Source of the DNA: Acanthosepion pharaonis
Taxonomy: Eukaryota; Mollusca; Cephalopoda; Sepiida; Sepiidae
NCBI GenBank assembly: GCA_903632075.3
Contig: CAHIKZ030000958.1
Span: forward strand, 186,001 to 250,000
Length of the DNA: 64,000 bases
Reading direction: 5' to 3'
Shown here: positions 51,999 to 62,429 of the stretch, piece after piece
Numbering within the stretch: the first letter of the stretch is position 1
Layout: every line of letters begins with the position of its first letter
Translations under genes and position numbers: made by a program
Notes under the pieces: model-generated
Database searches by the model: none
What the model was told of the DNA's origin: nothing
What the model saw: only the letters and a program-made list of their open reading frames with translations

Positions 51999-52000
<2 letters not shown>
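50985..52000 (-). pseudogene. LINE-A with intact YADD palm box
   Basis: From the 3' end at about 50,997 (complement of GATGCAAGGCAGTAAAG) the minus strand reads upward. It passes CFPANFNLQ, LFYKYFHGNCTDELFAMVPR, YLELLDKIQKRISNIIGPDL, LYIYVYHLSMLCILLPHMVQ and SISMADANLQESDSL. Then come INWVKKWLVNFNTSKAKLFP and GIYADDTTIYSCLDSKADQF, with YADD at 51,889-51,900. The 5' boundary is the TA run at 52,004. The palm Asp pair is intact, but frames are split and everything N-terminal is absent, so it cannot act alone. Confidence 0.9.
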
Positions 52001-52037
<37 letters not shown>

Positions 52038-52066
52038 ATTATAGATGCAATTTAATTTGCAATTAC

Positions 52067-52186
52067 ATGAATCATTCATACAAAAAACAAATATAGAGGT
52101 TAATGATTTAAATGGCGAGAATAAATCTTATTCTCTCGCCATTTAAATCATTAATCCCTATATTTGTTTTTTGTATGAATTATTCA

Positions 52187-52187
<1 letters not shown>
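52067..52187. repeat. Near-perfect palindrome, ~58-bp arms, 3-nt loop
   Basis: Arms 52,067-52,124 and 52,128-52,187 are inverted copies with few differences: CATACAAAAAACAAATATAG with TTAATGATTTAAATGGCGAG against their complements. It lies between two TA arrays. It has no coding potential and a strong cruciform or hairpin potential. Confidence 0.92.
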
Positions 52188-52189
<2 letters not shown>

Positions 52190-52243
<54 letters not shown>

Positions 52244-52251
52244 TGTGTATG

Positions 52252-52285
<34 letters not shown>

Positions 52286-52341
52286 CATATATGTATGTAT
52301 ATGTATATATGTATGTATATGTATGTATATATATGTATGTG

Positions 52342-52374
<33 letters not shown>

Positions 52375-52385
52375 GTATATATATG

Positions 52386-52417
<32 letters not shown>

Positions 52418-52420
52418 CGT
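52190..52420. repeat. (TA)n/(TATG)n microsatellite
   Basis: About 230 bp of TA runs interspersed with TATG. Tyr/Ile frames over it are artefacts. Confidence 0.93.
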
Positions 52421-52680
52421 ATGAAAGAAAAATACAGAAAACAAACAAAAATCTGAATATGAAATTATGTAGTATTAATGTTTTATATAAAAATTATCGC
52501 CGGATGTTTCTCTGGGTCTATTTAAGACCATCTTCATGGACATTTTCATTTAAACATAATTAACATTAGAACTTATAAAAATTTAACACAAAAGACGATG
52601 GACATAAGAGCCCAACTAATCCAAAAGATAACTGAAATTTTATACAGATCATAGTTGCCTTTTTAACTATGATCACGTAG
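52421..52680. mobile_element. MITE family M1, copy 2
   Basis: The left end ACAAACAAAAATCTGAATAT matches copy 1 at 33,797. The body shares GCCGGATGTTTCTCTGG (variant), TTTAAGACCATCTTCATGGA, ACATAATTAACATTAGAAC and CATAAGAGCCCAACTAATCC. After TGATCACGT (52,676) the copies diverge and the right inverted end is lost. It is again flanked by (TA)n. Confidence 0.75.
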
Positions 52681-53041
<361 letters not shown>

Positions 53042-53055
53042 TTTTTGTTTTGGTT

Positions 53056-53150
53056 AGTAGATGAAAATAAATAAATAAATATACTGTTTAATAAATAGAC
53101 GAAGCATCTACTTAAATATAAGTATCCACTAAAAATAACATTTAAAGTGA
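53056..53150 (+). mobile_element. SINE-L tail fragment 1
   Basis: TACTGTTTAATAAATAGACG and AAGTATCCACTAAAAATAAC match the tail of SINE-L at 53,700. Confidence 0.65.
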
Positions 53151-53309
53151 CATTATTAGTCCTAGTAGTATTATTTTTTTTTTTATTTCTCAAATTAGTT
53201 TCATCGGCTTACTATATCTACATATTACAGAAGCATATGTGGACAATCTTTCTTTATTATCATATATAAGACCATTTAAGAATAGGATTTATAATCTTCT
53301 TTAATGGAA

Positions 53310-53430
53310 TTTCTAGAACATTCAGGCCAGTAGACGAAAATGAATAAATATACAGTTTAATAAATAAACAAAGCTTCTACTCAAATACAAGTATCCACTA
53401 AAAATAACATTTAAAGTGACAAAAATCTGT
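53310..53430 (+). mobile_element. SINE-L tail fragment 2
   Basis: ATTCAGGCCAGTAGACGAAA and the same TACAGTTTAATAAATAAAC block precede AAGTATCCACTAAAAATAAC. The head is absent. Confidence 0.65.
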
Positions 53431-53564
53431 GAGATTAATAAATAATCTGCTACTTTATCTAAAATTCTCTTTATGTTCGGGTATGAAACTGCACATATTG
53501 GGAGATCTTTGACAAGAGAAGTTTCATTTAAAGACGCAATTTGGCCTTTGCCTGACTAAATGGT

Positions 53565-53785
53565 TCTTTATAGCTCAACTGGTTAGAGCATATCAGATTT
53601 AAGGATAATTCCCTCTACCCAGAGGGATACAAGTTCAAATCTCACCAGAGAGCAAAAAACTTTTCTATAATAAGATTTCTCAAACATACAAACAGGTCGT
53701 CGAAAATAAATAAATATACTGTTTAATAAATAAACGAAGCATCTACTCAAATATAAGTATCCACTAAAAATAATATAATAATAAT
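53565..53785 (+). mobile_element. SINE-L, tRNA-Leu-like head plus tail
   Basis: Head 53,572-53,650 has A box TAGCTCAACTGG, an anticodon-arm-like CAGATTTAAGGAT, a long variable-arm hairpin CCCTCT-ACCC-AGAGGG, and B box AAGTTCAAATCTC. The long variable arm and the TTTAAGG loop fit tRNA-Leu(UAA). The acceptor stem does not pair, so it is not a working tRNA. The tail continues to AAGTATCCACTAAAAATAA with a final ATAATAATAATAAT. Confidence 0.8.
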
Positions 53786-53882
53786 AATAATATATAGACA
53801 ATATTTTCCTTTATGAATATTTCCATATTTCAAATATTTAAAGTATTTTCTTATTCAAAATTTAAATGCTTAATATTATTTT

Positions 53883-53945
53883 TTTTACCTTACTATTGTG
53901 TATAATAGCATGTTTTACCTTACTATTGTGTATAAATAGCATGTT
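53883..53945. repeat. 30-bp direct repeat, two copies
   Basis: TTTTTACCTTACTATTGTGT with ATAATAGCATG is repeated once with one inserted A. Confidence 0.85.
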
Positions 53946-54240
53946 GCTAAATAAAATTTCTGCATGTCTTGATAAAGTTCCCCAAGGAATGAAAGACATT
54001 GGCATTAAAGGTTTTCAACATTGTTTCTTTTACACGCACAGATAAAAAGACTGAACAACCTTTCTTTATATAAGATTAATTCCTCATAGAAAACATATCT
54101 CAGCAATTCTCAAATCACAGATCCTCCATTGTGTATTCAGTGTTCTAACACATGTTGCCAACAACAATTTGTCTTCTCTAAAAGAGAATGACAACTGAGA
54201 ACACACAATTGTATGATACCACAGAGGCCTCTGTGGACAT
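53946..54240. other. No recognisable feature
   Basis: I see no frame or matching repeat. Confidence 0.3.
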
Positions 54241-54244
54241 GCAC

Positions 54245-54480
54245 GTAGTCTAGTGTTTATTGGCTTGGAAAATAGCACTGGCGTGTAGAGTTCAAATTCC
54301 AGCTAAGGCTGTTGTATTCACTTTTGCCCAACTACTCTTAGAAAGGTATGAATCTATGTCTTATCCCCACCTCAGATAGGATTTAATATCAGAACAAGCT
54401 GATCTTCCTCACCCTGGTTGACAACCAGTCTAGGAAAAGAACAACTCTGAACTCAAAACCAAATTGGCATGTGGCTAACA
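54245..54480 (+). mobile_element. tRNA-derived SINE, decayed
   Basis: A-side TAGTGTTTATTGGCTTGGAA, B-side GAGTTCAAATTCC, body TATTCACTTTTGCCC and GGTATGAATC follow the tRNA-SINE plan seen at 57,018 and 14,040. Confidence 0.6.
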
Positions 54481-54581
54481 ACTCCACTTCATAAAAACTT
54501 ACTATAGAAACCACAGTAGCAACACCTAACGTGGTGAGGCTGTAGCTGTATGCTCCACTGGGAATCTATGGGGTTAACCAT

Positions 54582-55214
54582 ATCTGGAATGTTTGCCGTA
54601 AATATTTTTGCTGTAGTAAAACTTCCTTCAGGAATTTTCACAGTAGGAAAAGGATAGGATTTTTGCTATAAGACAATTTTGCCGCATTTTTGTTTCAATA
54701 CCCTTATCTTGAACATCTCTTTTAGAGTAATGTTCAATTTAATGTGTGAAGTACCTTGTTATCAAGTATATATGGATGTCTTTTTTACAGGGTCAGACAT
54801 CAGAAAAGAAATTAAAAAGTAAACATTTATTTAAAAAATAAAAGACTAAGAATATATCAAGTCTTGCATTGATATCAATATATATTTTCTTCATTTGTAC
54901 TGCATCTGAAATATGAAATATATTTTTGACATTTGGACTGTTTCTGTTGTCAACTTTTCTTTTTTTTTTTTGCAATGTCTCTTCGTGGATGAATGATTTC
55001 CACAAGTTTGATCCTATATAACTTCCTTGTTAAAATGTTTAAATCAAGTAACAATAAGTGTGAGCCAGATATTCTTGATAACAAGGTACTTTGCATATTA
55101 AAAAAAAATGTGTGAAATTGTATTACGGCAAAAATGCTATAAGGCAAAGTTTTCTAGAGCGAAAATTCCTGAAATTTCCTACAGCAAAATGTTTACGGCG
55201 AATGTTCCTAGAAC
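54582..55214. mobile_element. Foldback element, arms 150-190 bp
   Basis: The left arm (54,582-54,770) carries GGAATGTTTGCCGTAAATAT, TTTTGCTGTAG, CAGGAATTTT, TTTTTGCTATAAGACAATTT, TGCCGCATTTTT and AGTACCTTGTTATCAAG. The right arm (55,062-55,214) carries the complements of all these blocks in reverse order: GATAACAAGGTACTTTGCAT, TTGTATTACGGCAAAAATGC, TATAAGGCAAAG, AAAATTCCTG, TACAGCAAAATG and TTACGGCGAATGTTCC. The loop is about 290 bp with no domain. Confidence 0.8.
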
Positions 55215-55516
55215 AATTATTTCCTTCTTTCTGTCTATTGATAACACACAGCAACAGTGACCTATACAATGTTTGATTTCATCCCCACATACAAGTAAGA
55301 CTGTTAACTGCTTAAATATTCAAACATTCCCTGAGTAAAATTCCAAATCTTTTATAAAATAAAACAAAGGAAATTATAATTTCAAATTCTACATTTTAGA
55401 TTTTTTTTTATGTTGCTTTTAAATATATCTTTTTTAATTAGAATCAGGGCTGGATTTCAACCATAAGAAGCTTAAGAATTTGGAGGCCCCTTCATTATGG
55501 ATGTTCACCCCACCAT

Positions 55517-55555
<39 letters not shown>

Positions 55556-55736
55556 GATGGCGCTTTTTATGTAAAATCTGAAACACTTCAACTAAAATTA
55601 AATAAAAAATAGAAAAATACTCTCCTTTGTTCTTAGTTTTATCTGGAAATGCAGTCCATACTAGCCTAGTTATAATACTATAACCAATTCATTACAAAAT
55701 TACATATGTAAATCTGGCATTGGTTATACAGTGTAA
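55215..55736. other. No gene; (TA)n at 55,520-55,552
   Basis: AT-rich. I see nothing else. Confidence 0.4.
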
Positions 55737-55938
55737 CCTGGATATAAGAGAGTTGGCGGGACCAGAGAAGAAGTCTCTTATATCCGGGTTTGGTCTATTT
55801 TATATACATTAACACAGGCTCTAATTTGGGACCAGAGAAAATCTCTCTTATATCCGGGTTTGGTCTATTTTATATACATTAACACAGGCTCTAATTTGGG
55901 ACCAGATAAAATCTCTCTTATATCCGGGTCTCACTGTA
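55737..55938. mobile_element. MITE, TA TSD, with 70-bp internal tandem repeat
   Basis: The element is 55,739-55,936. It begins CAGTGTAACCTGGATATAAG, and the complement of its right end is CAGTGAGACCCGGATATAAG. TA is on both flanks. Inside, GGGACCAGAGAA starts 70-bp units at 55,758, 55,828 and 55,898 (2.5 copies). The ends resemble pogo/Tigger-type elements, which also use TA. Confidence 0.85.
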
Positions 55939-55939
55939 G

Positions 55940-56565
55940 TATTACCTACCTTTGCCTTTAATAGCCTTATTCTATCAGAAACATTTGCCTTAATCCCTGA
56001 CCAATGACAATACCTTTTTTCATGATTTGTCAGTGCATTTCTATAGTAAAATTGTTTGTATATTCCTGATTGAAAAGCATTTTCAGTTAATTTACATTGT
56101 ATGTATAATGACTATTTTATTTTCATCTTTTGTATTATTTTCTGACCACTGGCAATCCCTTTCTTCCTGATTTAAAATCTGCACCATGCAGGATGAGGGT
56201 CAAACCTTGCTAAAACAAATTTTGAACATTTTGTGCTTGAGTATCATTTTTTGTTGTTTTTTTTTTTTTCTACTATCAGAAGCATTTTAATTTTAAGTAC
56301 CTAAAAATAACTTAAGTGAAATGGGAGGTTAGTCAAGTGTTGATTTTATATGTTTAAATGCATGTTGTCACATGCCTGGTCAAAAAGTGGACCTCATCTA
56401 AGTGAACATTTAAAAAAAAACTGCCACAGATTAATAAAGTTCCTTACATCTTATTAGACATAAGAAAGAAGAAATGTATTATTCTCATCTATTACATGAT
56501 GAACATTGTTGCTTTCCACTTGATTGGTTCATTTTCTACAGCTTATCAACACTTTGCAGATTATT
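55940..56565. other. AT-rich, no gene
   Basis: A frame at 56,474-56,824 (+) overlaps repeat U3 and is rejected as a protein. Confidence 0.35.
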
Positions 56566-56569
56566 TAAA

Positions 56570-56960
56570 GCCAGAAAAGGGTGTGATGATGAACTATATC
56601 TTGGAAGATTGGAGGTTTTGAGAAGCATGGAACCACCTCTTAATTGCTGTTATTCTCAGGTCCACCCTGACTCAGGGTGGTGGCACCTGTTAGTGTCCCA
56701 GCTATGGGCAAATAGTGAACCCCCAAGCAAAACACTATTAAAGTATAAAAATACATATTTATACAAGAATGACCTCAATATATTTCATTATAGCAAAGTG
56801 ACCAACACTACATTTTATCTGTAGTTAAATGTATAAAATTGTGTTCAAAATATATTTATTTGAAGGCATAAAATTGTGCTCAAAATATTTAGATTTCTGC
56901 ATTAAATAACTCATAGAGATTGATATGCCACTAAACAAAATCAACCAAACTAAAGCCAGA
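56570..56960 (-). repeat. Repeat U3, copy 2
   Basis: It is collinear in antisense with 5,228-5,625. Shared blocks are GTCCCAGCTATGGGCAAATA, the GACTCAGGGTGGTGGCACC variant, GCAAAGTGACCAACACTACA and GCATTAAATAACTCATAGAG. Confidence 0.65.
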
Positions 56961-57017
56961 CAATATTTTTTTAGATTATAAGAATTTTGTGTGTGTGTGT
57001 GTGTGTGTGTTGGTGGT

Positions 57018-57215
57018 GGGGGGGTAAGATAATGATTTGTTGATACCAGTCTTACTAATTAACCCAGAGCTAGGGGAAGAAGAGGTGAATTCATAGTTTT
57101 CCCAAGGGTATTTGCATGTAATTGAATCTAACGAACCCAACTGGAATTTGAACACTTCTCTGTTTAACAATTCTGAACCATTATCCATTACTACACCACC
57201 CACACATCTGAACTT
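57018..57215 (-). mobile_element. tRNA-derived SINE, minus strand
   Basis: On the minus strand: head GGTGTAGTAATGGATAATGG, B-side AGTGTTCAAATTCCAG, body ACCCTTGGGAAAACTATGAA and CTGGGTTAATTAGTAAGACT. This is the same body as the 5S-tRNA SINE, but with no 5S part visible upstream. A (TG)n run (56,991-57,011) adjoins its tail. Confidence 0.75.
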
Positions 57216-57418
57216 ACAAACCCTCATATTTCTAAGCATTTCCATACAAGTTGTGGTCAAATTACTGTTTTTAATCTACAAATTTCTCATGATTTCTCTC
57301 AAACACTCATATCTGCTCAAAGCCTATCTTAACACAAACTAATGATATCATATATTACAAAATGGACTAAGTCCAACAATTATTTTAATATATTTTCTGT
57401 TTATACATTCTTTTTTAT

Positions 57419-57480
57419 AGATACAAATATTTAAGTAAATGCTCTGTTTATAATAAACAGTATTAACAACATTTATTAGC
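57419..57480 (-). mobile_element. SINE tail fragment, inverted partner
   Basis: AGATACAAATATTTAAGTAA with ATGCTCTGT is the complement of the tail at 57,671-57,700. The two make an inverted repeat of about 29 bp, extended by CATTTATTAGCCTGAAT. Confidence 0.65.
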
Positions 57481-57544
57481 CTGAATCATGGGAAATTTGT
57501 AGTTTAAAAATAGTAATTTGACCTTGCTAACCAGATGCTTCCTC

Positions 57545-57715
57545 TGTAATTAAATGGTAAAGTACGTCAAGCTATATGATGGTTCCGTGTAGGTTACAGG
57601 TTTGATTCCTGTCAGAGGACACATATTTTCTTTGAAATTTCTCAGACATTCAGGCTGGTAAATGTTGTTAATACAGAGCATTGACTTAAATATTTGTATC
57701 TGTAAATCTAATATA
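57545..57715 (+). mobile_element. tRNA-derived SINE (tail like SINE-L)
   Basis: A-side TAATTAAATGGTAAAGTACG, B box CAGGTTTGATTCCTGT, then TTTCTCAGACATTCAGGCTG (shared with 53,310) and a tail GACTTAAATATTTGTATCTG. The B box is well preserved. Confidence 0.7.
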
Positions 57716-57834
57716 TAAACAAAAATATATTAAAATAATTTAGATGTAAGAATGACATTCCACAATTTCATACAAACTTAGATGTTAGTGGATTATAATT
57801 ATGTTTGTATGTAACCTTGTAGCCAGATGTATTG

Positions 57835-58060
57835 ATTAATGGTAATATTAGCCATTTACCTACAAGGAAACATTCAGCATTCATTGACTGAGCAGCCAGT
57901 ATTGCTTTCAGTTGAAACTTATAAAATCTTTCTCTTAAAACAATATTTCACCTGTTATTACTCTTTCCATTATTGATGGGAGTTTCCTTCCTAACCTTTT
58001 ATTTCAAGTAGTATGGAATATCAACATCTTGATTATGTCATTATTTTCTCTTCGATTTAA
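57835..58060 (+). repeat. Repeat U4, copy 3
   Basis: It shares GGTAATATTAGCCATTTACC, CTACAAGGAAACATTCAGCA, TATAAAATCTTTCTCTTAAA and CATCTTGATTATGTCATTAT with the next copy. Confidence 0.85.
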
Positions 58061-58097
58061 ATGCGCTATCCCTTTTAGTTACTGCTGCTGTTGGTAA
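58061..58097. other. Spacer between U4 copies
   Basis: It includes ACTGCTGCTGTTGG. Confidence 0.4.
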
Positions 58098-58330
58098 TGA
58101 TAATGGTAATATTAACCATTTCCCTACAAGGAAACATTTGGCATTCATTGACTGAGCAGAGAGTACTGCATTTGGTTGAAATTTATAAAATCTTTCTCTT
58201 AAAACAATTTTTCAACTCCAGTAGCTGATATCGCTCTTTACAATACTGATGTGGATTTCCTTTCTAACCTTTTACTTCAAGTAGTGTGGAATGTCAACAT
58301 CTTGATTATGTCATTATAGGTTTTGAGTTA
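58098..58330 (+). repeat. Repeat U4, copy 4
   Basis: Direct duplicate of copy 3 about 263 bp downstream, with the same block order and about a quarter of the bases changed in the middle. Confidence 0.85.
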
Positions 58331-58485
58331 CAAGTGCTAAATTTTGTCGAAAAAAAAAAAAACGTTAACTTTGTCTATTGTTTAATAGATTTTATTATTT
58401 AAAAACTTAATAAAATGTGGGGTTTTTAAATTTCCCATTGTATTTGATTTTCCCAGGTTACAACATATATATAAACAAAAACCAA
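58331..58485. other. No recognisable feature
   Basis: AT-rich spacer. Confidence 0.3.
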
Positions 58486-58489
58486 GGAA

Positions 58490-58702
58490 AAACATACAAA
58501 ATAAGAATAACCAAAATGAATGGAATCATAATATTCATAGCAGGAACAACATACAAGATTTGCCATCAGCGTGTAGTAAATAATCAACTGCTAGAAGTGA
58601 ATCCCAAGTGGAAGACAACTGACTACACATACAGTATATTCCACAGTATTTATAAGGATTGGGACATACCCATTATAGTCCATAGGTACGGTATAACAAT
58701 AA
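58490..58702 (+). repeat. Repeat U2, copy 2
   Basis: It shares GAATAACCAAAATGAATGG, GATTGGGACATACCCATTAT and CCATAGGTACGGTATAACAA with 4,240-4,445. The frame here (58,417-58,857) is 146 aa with an IPIIVHRYG-like end, but I cannot assign it. Confidence 0.5.
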
Positions 58703-58706
58703 ATAT

Positions 58707-58707
58707 G

Positions 58708-58740
<33 letters not shown>

Positions 58741-58741
58741 T
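58707..58741. repeat. (TA)n(TG)n microsatellite
   Basis: TATATATATA passes to TGTGTGTGTG. Confidence 0.9.
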
Positions 58742-58944
58742 TTTGTGAGAGAGTATATCTCCTCTGCGAAAAAACGAATCTGAACATGGTACCTGTAGTT
58801 GTACATTCTTCCATAAGGGATCAACACTATTCTGAGTCAGTCATCTACATGCATTGACTGCTTTATTTCCTGTGGGTTTTTTTTCCTGGTATTTGTTGTC
58901 TGATAGACAGAACAGAGCATTTGTGTCAGTTTTTTTTTCTGTTA

Positions 58945-61200
58945 ATCATTTTGCTCTAAGCAAGGAAATAGTGCCACTAAGATGCAAGTGAAAGAAAATG
59001 ATAAGGCATTAGTGAGAAGATAAAGGACAGAATTCAGAAAGACAGAATATGGTGATTGATGTTGCATTTAAATTTTTGAAGCTCATAGGTGGCAGGGAAC
59101 AAGAATCTGGAAACGCATTCCACAGGCAGGAAGTGTGAGAAAAGAAACTATTAGAATAGAACTTACAGTTACATCTGCCTAGTTGCCAATCTAGTAGTAT
59201 ACTTAAATTCATGCACAAGGTACCAATGAAGAAAACTCATTTAAACAATTGCCATGAAAATATTTGTAGAAAGGACAAAGAGAAGTAAGGCAGTGAGAAA
59301 ATGACTGATGTCAAGATGCCAGGTCAGGATCGATAAAATTACAGACACTTCTTTGGATTTTGCCAAGAATCTCAAGACATAGCAGAAACATGACCAAATA
59401 TAGCAGTAATATTGAATGAATGGATGAATAGTAGATTTATAAACATACTAGATGGATTCTAATGAGAAAATCTGTCTGGCATGACAAGTGAACCAATTTT
59501 CCCCATAGCAGACCTAGCAATTGATTCAATATAATCATTCCAGTGGAAAATGTGAGATCAAGAAGGTGTAATAAGTTGCTCACCTGAAGGTTAGCATCAG
59601 TCAAGCTGATGGAAGGTAAAAATAATTGTTTATGATGATCAAAAGATAGTAGTTTCACTTAGGAGGTTTTAAAATTATAAGCCATTTCTTACCCCAGTTA
59701 ACAACTTATTGGAGTTCATTTTCAAGATCAGCTGCCAGTTTTAGTTTATTGGACCTATCAGACATACTATTAAGACAAGAGTAAATACATGTGTCATTAG
59801 CTTAAATACCTAGTTGGAAACTGATGACATTGGGAAGGTTGTTAAAGGCAATAAGAAACAATGTAGCTCCAAGGGTAGAACCCTGGGGGACCCCTGCATT
59901 AATATGAAAGGATCTAGAACAGTGGCTATTCAACACAACTCTCATTACATGATTTGTTAAGAAAGATTGGATCAAGTTAAATATTTGTCCAGAGACACCA
60001 TCATCCTTCAGCTTGTGAAGAAGGTCAGCATGCCAAACATATTTGAAATATCTAAAGCCAAGGCCCCAGCCTTGTTGTTCTTATCTAAAGCTTTACAGAC
60101 AAATTCAGTAATAAAAATTAAAACATCAGCAGTTAACCTAGAGAAATGAATTGTTTATTTGAAAGAAAGCTGTGTGAAGTGAGATGCTTAACCAGTCTGG
60201 AGTTTATTAGAGCATCTAGAACTTTACCAAAAAGAGGTAATAGGATGATAACTTCAAGGATCAGAATTTCATCTGAGTTCTTAAAAACAGTAAATATAGG
60301 AGATATTCAACAAGATGGAAAGCAAAAAGCAGAAAGGCATTTATTGTATAGTTTGGAGAGAACAGGAGCCATTTCAGCAGAACATTTCTTTAGAATTATT
60401 GCAGGGATATCAAATCTGCATGCTTTGTGGAGATTCTAGTTTAGAGTTGACAACAGAAAACACAGTCATATGATACTCCAGGTAAGTCAAGGCAAAGAGG
60501 ATAATTTACTAGCAAAGCATTCTACTTTGTTAGCAGAAAATGATAACACCTCAAATTGAATGAATGGAGAAAGGATAGAGGATTTACTCTTATTTAACAC
60601 TATTACAGAGCTACCAATACTCACAAGAACCAAACCTGTTAGAGGCTATATGTTACTGTATTCTATCAGTGATCGAAGATTTAGCTTTATCAAAGACATA
60701 CAATAATTAGGAGCAGACACAAAGATGTGTCTGTTGTGATCAAAACAATCATGTTAGGACAACTGGAAAGAGTGATTCCTGTAGGCTGAATAGGCAGGTA
60801 TGAACCAAAGATGTCAACTTTTATCCAAGAAGAAACCTCAGTAGCACAATTTTCAGTAGGAATTTTAAAAATTTCACTTCAAGGAGAAAATCAAAAAATA
60901 AATCCCAATTGGTATGCTGGTAACAGAAAGAAATGTTGTGAAATATAATTTGATGACTAACCAGTATCTGATCAATAAATCAAAATAATAAAATTTTGAA
61001 ATAGTTCATCTTATCATCAATAAAGATTGTTGTGGAATCATTAATGCCTTTGGTAGTCTACACAAATATATCTAAGATAACAGAAACCAGAGTTTACAGA
61101 GCTATTATACTACCTACCTTGATGCTAATCTCTGTATGGTATACTGGTGCCACTTGTGTTTACTCAAGCAATTTCATCAGTGCTGCCCTTGCCCTATTTT
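58945..61200 (-). pseudogene. LINE-A, longest copy (~2.25 kb)
   Basis: The 3' end is near 58,950 (complement of CTCTAAGCAAGGAAATAGTG). Reading upward: C-terminal blocks (LAWHLDISHFLTALLLFVLS region degraded), SISLTDANLQVSNLLHLLDL, VVNWGKKWL near 59,690, and the palm, which reads GI, stop, AND at 59,793-59,804, so the YADD box is destroyed. GVPQGSTLGATLFLIAFNNL at about 59,855-59,910 and ALISKAF-like (ALDISNMFGMLTFFTS) near 60,045 follow, then LISLQ / CSAEMAPVLSKLYNKCLSA near 60,370. The linker between endonuclease and RT shows as far as about 61,200 with low confidence. There is no endonuclease domain. Many stops and shifts. Confidence 0.8.
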
Positions 61201-61942
61201 AAAAAAAGTATTAGATGATTTCATACTAACAATGAGCTTCTTGACTAAAATTAGGCTACAAGTGTTGAATATATGATACCTTTGATAGGCTGGGGTTGAT
61301 TTTAGCTTTAGCTTCCCTTATAATATGCTCATTTAAAGAATGAAAAAAATTTGAATGATTTGCAACTAAATGATAATACTATAAGATTTGAAATTGTTCT
61401 GAACAGGGGAAAAACCTTTCAGGGCAGATAACTATTAAATATTAATTGTAGAGTATTATTTATTTATTTACTTGCTTTTTTGCAAATAAGTAAAAATTCT
61501 GGATAAAAAAAAAGCAGCTTTCCTCTTACAAACAATATATAGAAGGTTTTGTAAGCTGGATGTGAGCAAATTTAGTGATAACAATCCCCCATGATTTACC
61601 TCAAGCTTCTTCATTAAAGATTTCTACAATGATTACAATAATTTTTGTGACAAGAATGTGTTATAGAGTAGCTTCACAGTGGAGGCTTGTATTTCACTAA
61701 GTTGGTCCTAAAAAGGTTCGACGTACAAAACGTTAGGAACTTGATATAATAGTTAATGACACAGCAATCTAGTTGTGGTGGCTGATACTTTAATGTCCGA
61801 CATTGACTGACTGACCAACTCACTGCGCGACTGCTACTACTATTACTTATTATAGGTGGGAGAGTCTACTAACAATAGAATAGGTGTGTTCCAGTATAAC
61901 AGAATGGAGGACTATTTCTTTTCTATGACCTTCTTTTTTGGA
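61201..61942. other. No recognised gene
   Basis: GGTTCGACGTACAAAACGTT near 61,717 resembles a repeat tail of the ACGTTTCG type, but no ends are clear. AT-rich otherwise. Confidence 0.3.
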
Positions 61943-62410
61943 GAACAAGTTTCTGGCTAACAGAGACATAAAGTTCCACTGAAGAGTTACAAGGATTCTT
62001 AAAAAGGATGATTATTTCCTGCAGATTCAACCACCAGCAATAGAGTCAGTCAACAGGGGGAAATGGAGGCACAAGATCTATCAAGAAACAACCCCTATTT
62101 GGGGAACTGGCCAATAGAGAAATAAAGGCCCCAATGACGAGTTACAAGGACACTTAAAAAATGATGATTATTTTCCATGGATTCAACCACCAACACTTGC
62201 GACAGCCAACAGGGTGAAATGGCGGTGCAAGATCTATCAAGCAACTACCCCTATTTGAGGAACTAGCTTCTTGCTAATAGAGAAGTAAAGGCCCTACTGA
62301 AGAGTTACAAAGACTCTTAAAAAAAGGATAATTATCTCCTGTGGATTCAGCCACGAACTGTAGACACAGTCAATGGAAGCACAAATTCTGTCAAGCAACC
62401 ACTCCCTCAC
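61943..62410. repeat. Minisatellite, three units of ~160 bp
   Basis: Units start at 61,943, 62,104 and 62,260 with GAAC...TTCTGGCTAACAGAGA variants. They continue GAAGAGTTACAAGGA, GATGATTATTTCC, GATTCAACCACCA and CAAGATCTATCAAG. The unit is purine-rich on the plus strand. Confidence 0.9.
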
Positions 62411-62429
62411 TAATGCTAAAAAAATAAGA

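Noticed and set aside
52196..52450. Long Tyr/Ile frames on both strands over the TA arrays (also 29,000, 33,600, 50,000 and 52,800)
   Set aside because: They are translations of (TA)n and (TATG)n microsatellites, open in several frames at once.
53572..53650. Functional tRNA-Leu gene
   Set aside because: The acceptor and T stems do not pair and a SINE tail follows. It is a SINE head.
56474..56824. 116-residue plus-strand protein
   Set aside because: Most of it overlaps repeat U3 read in the antisense direction.
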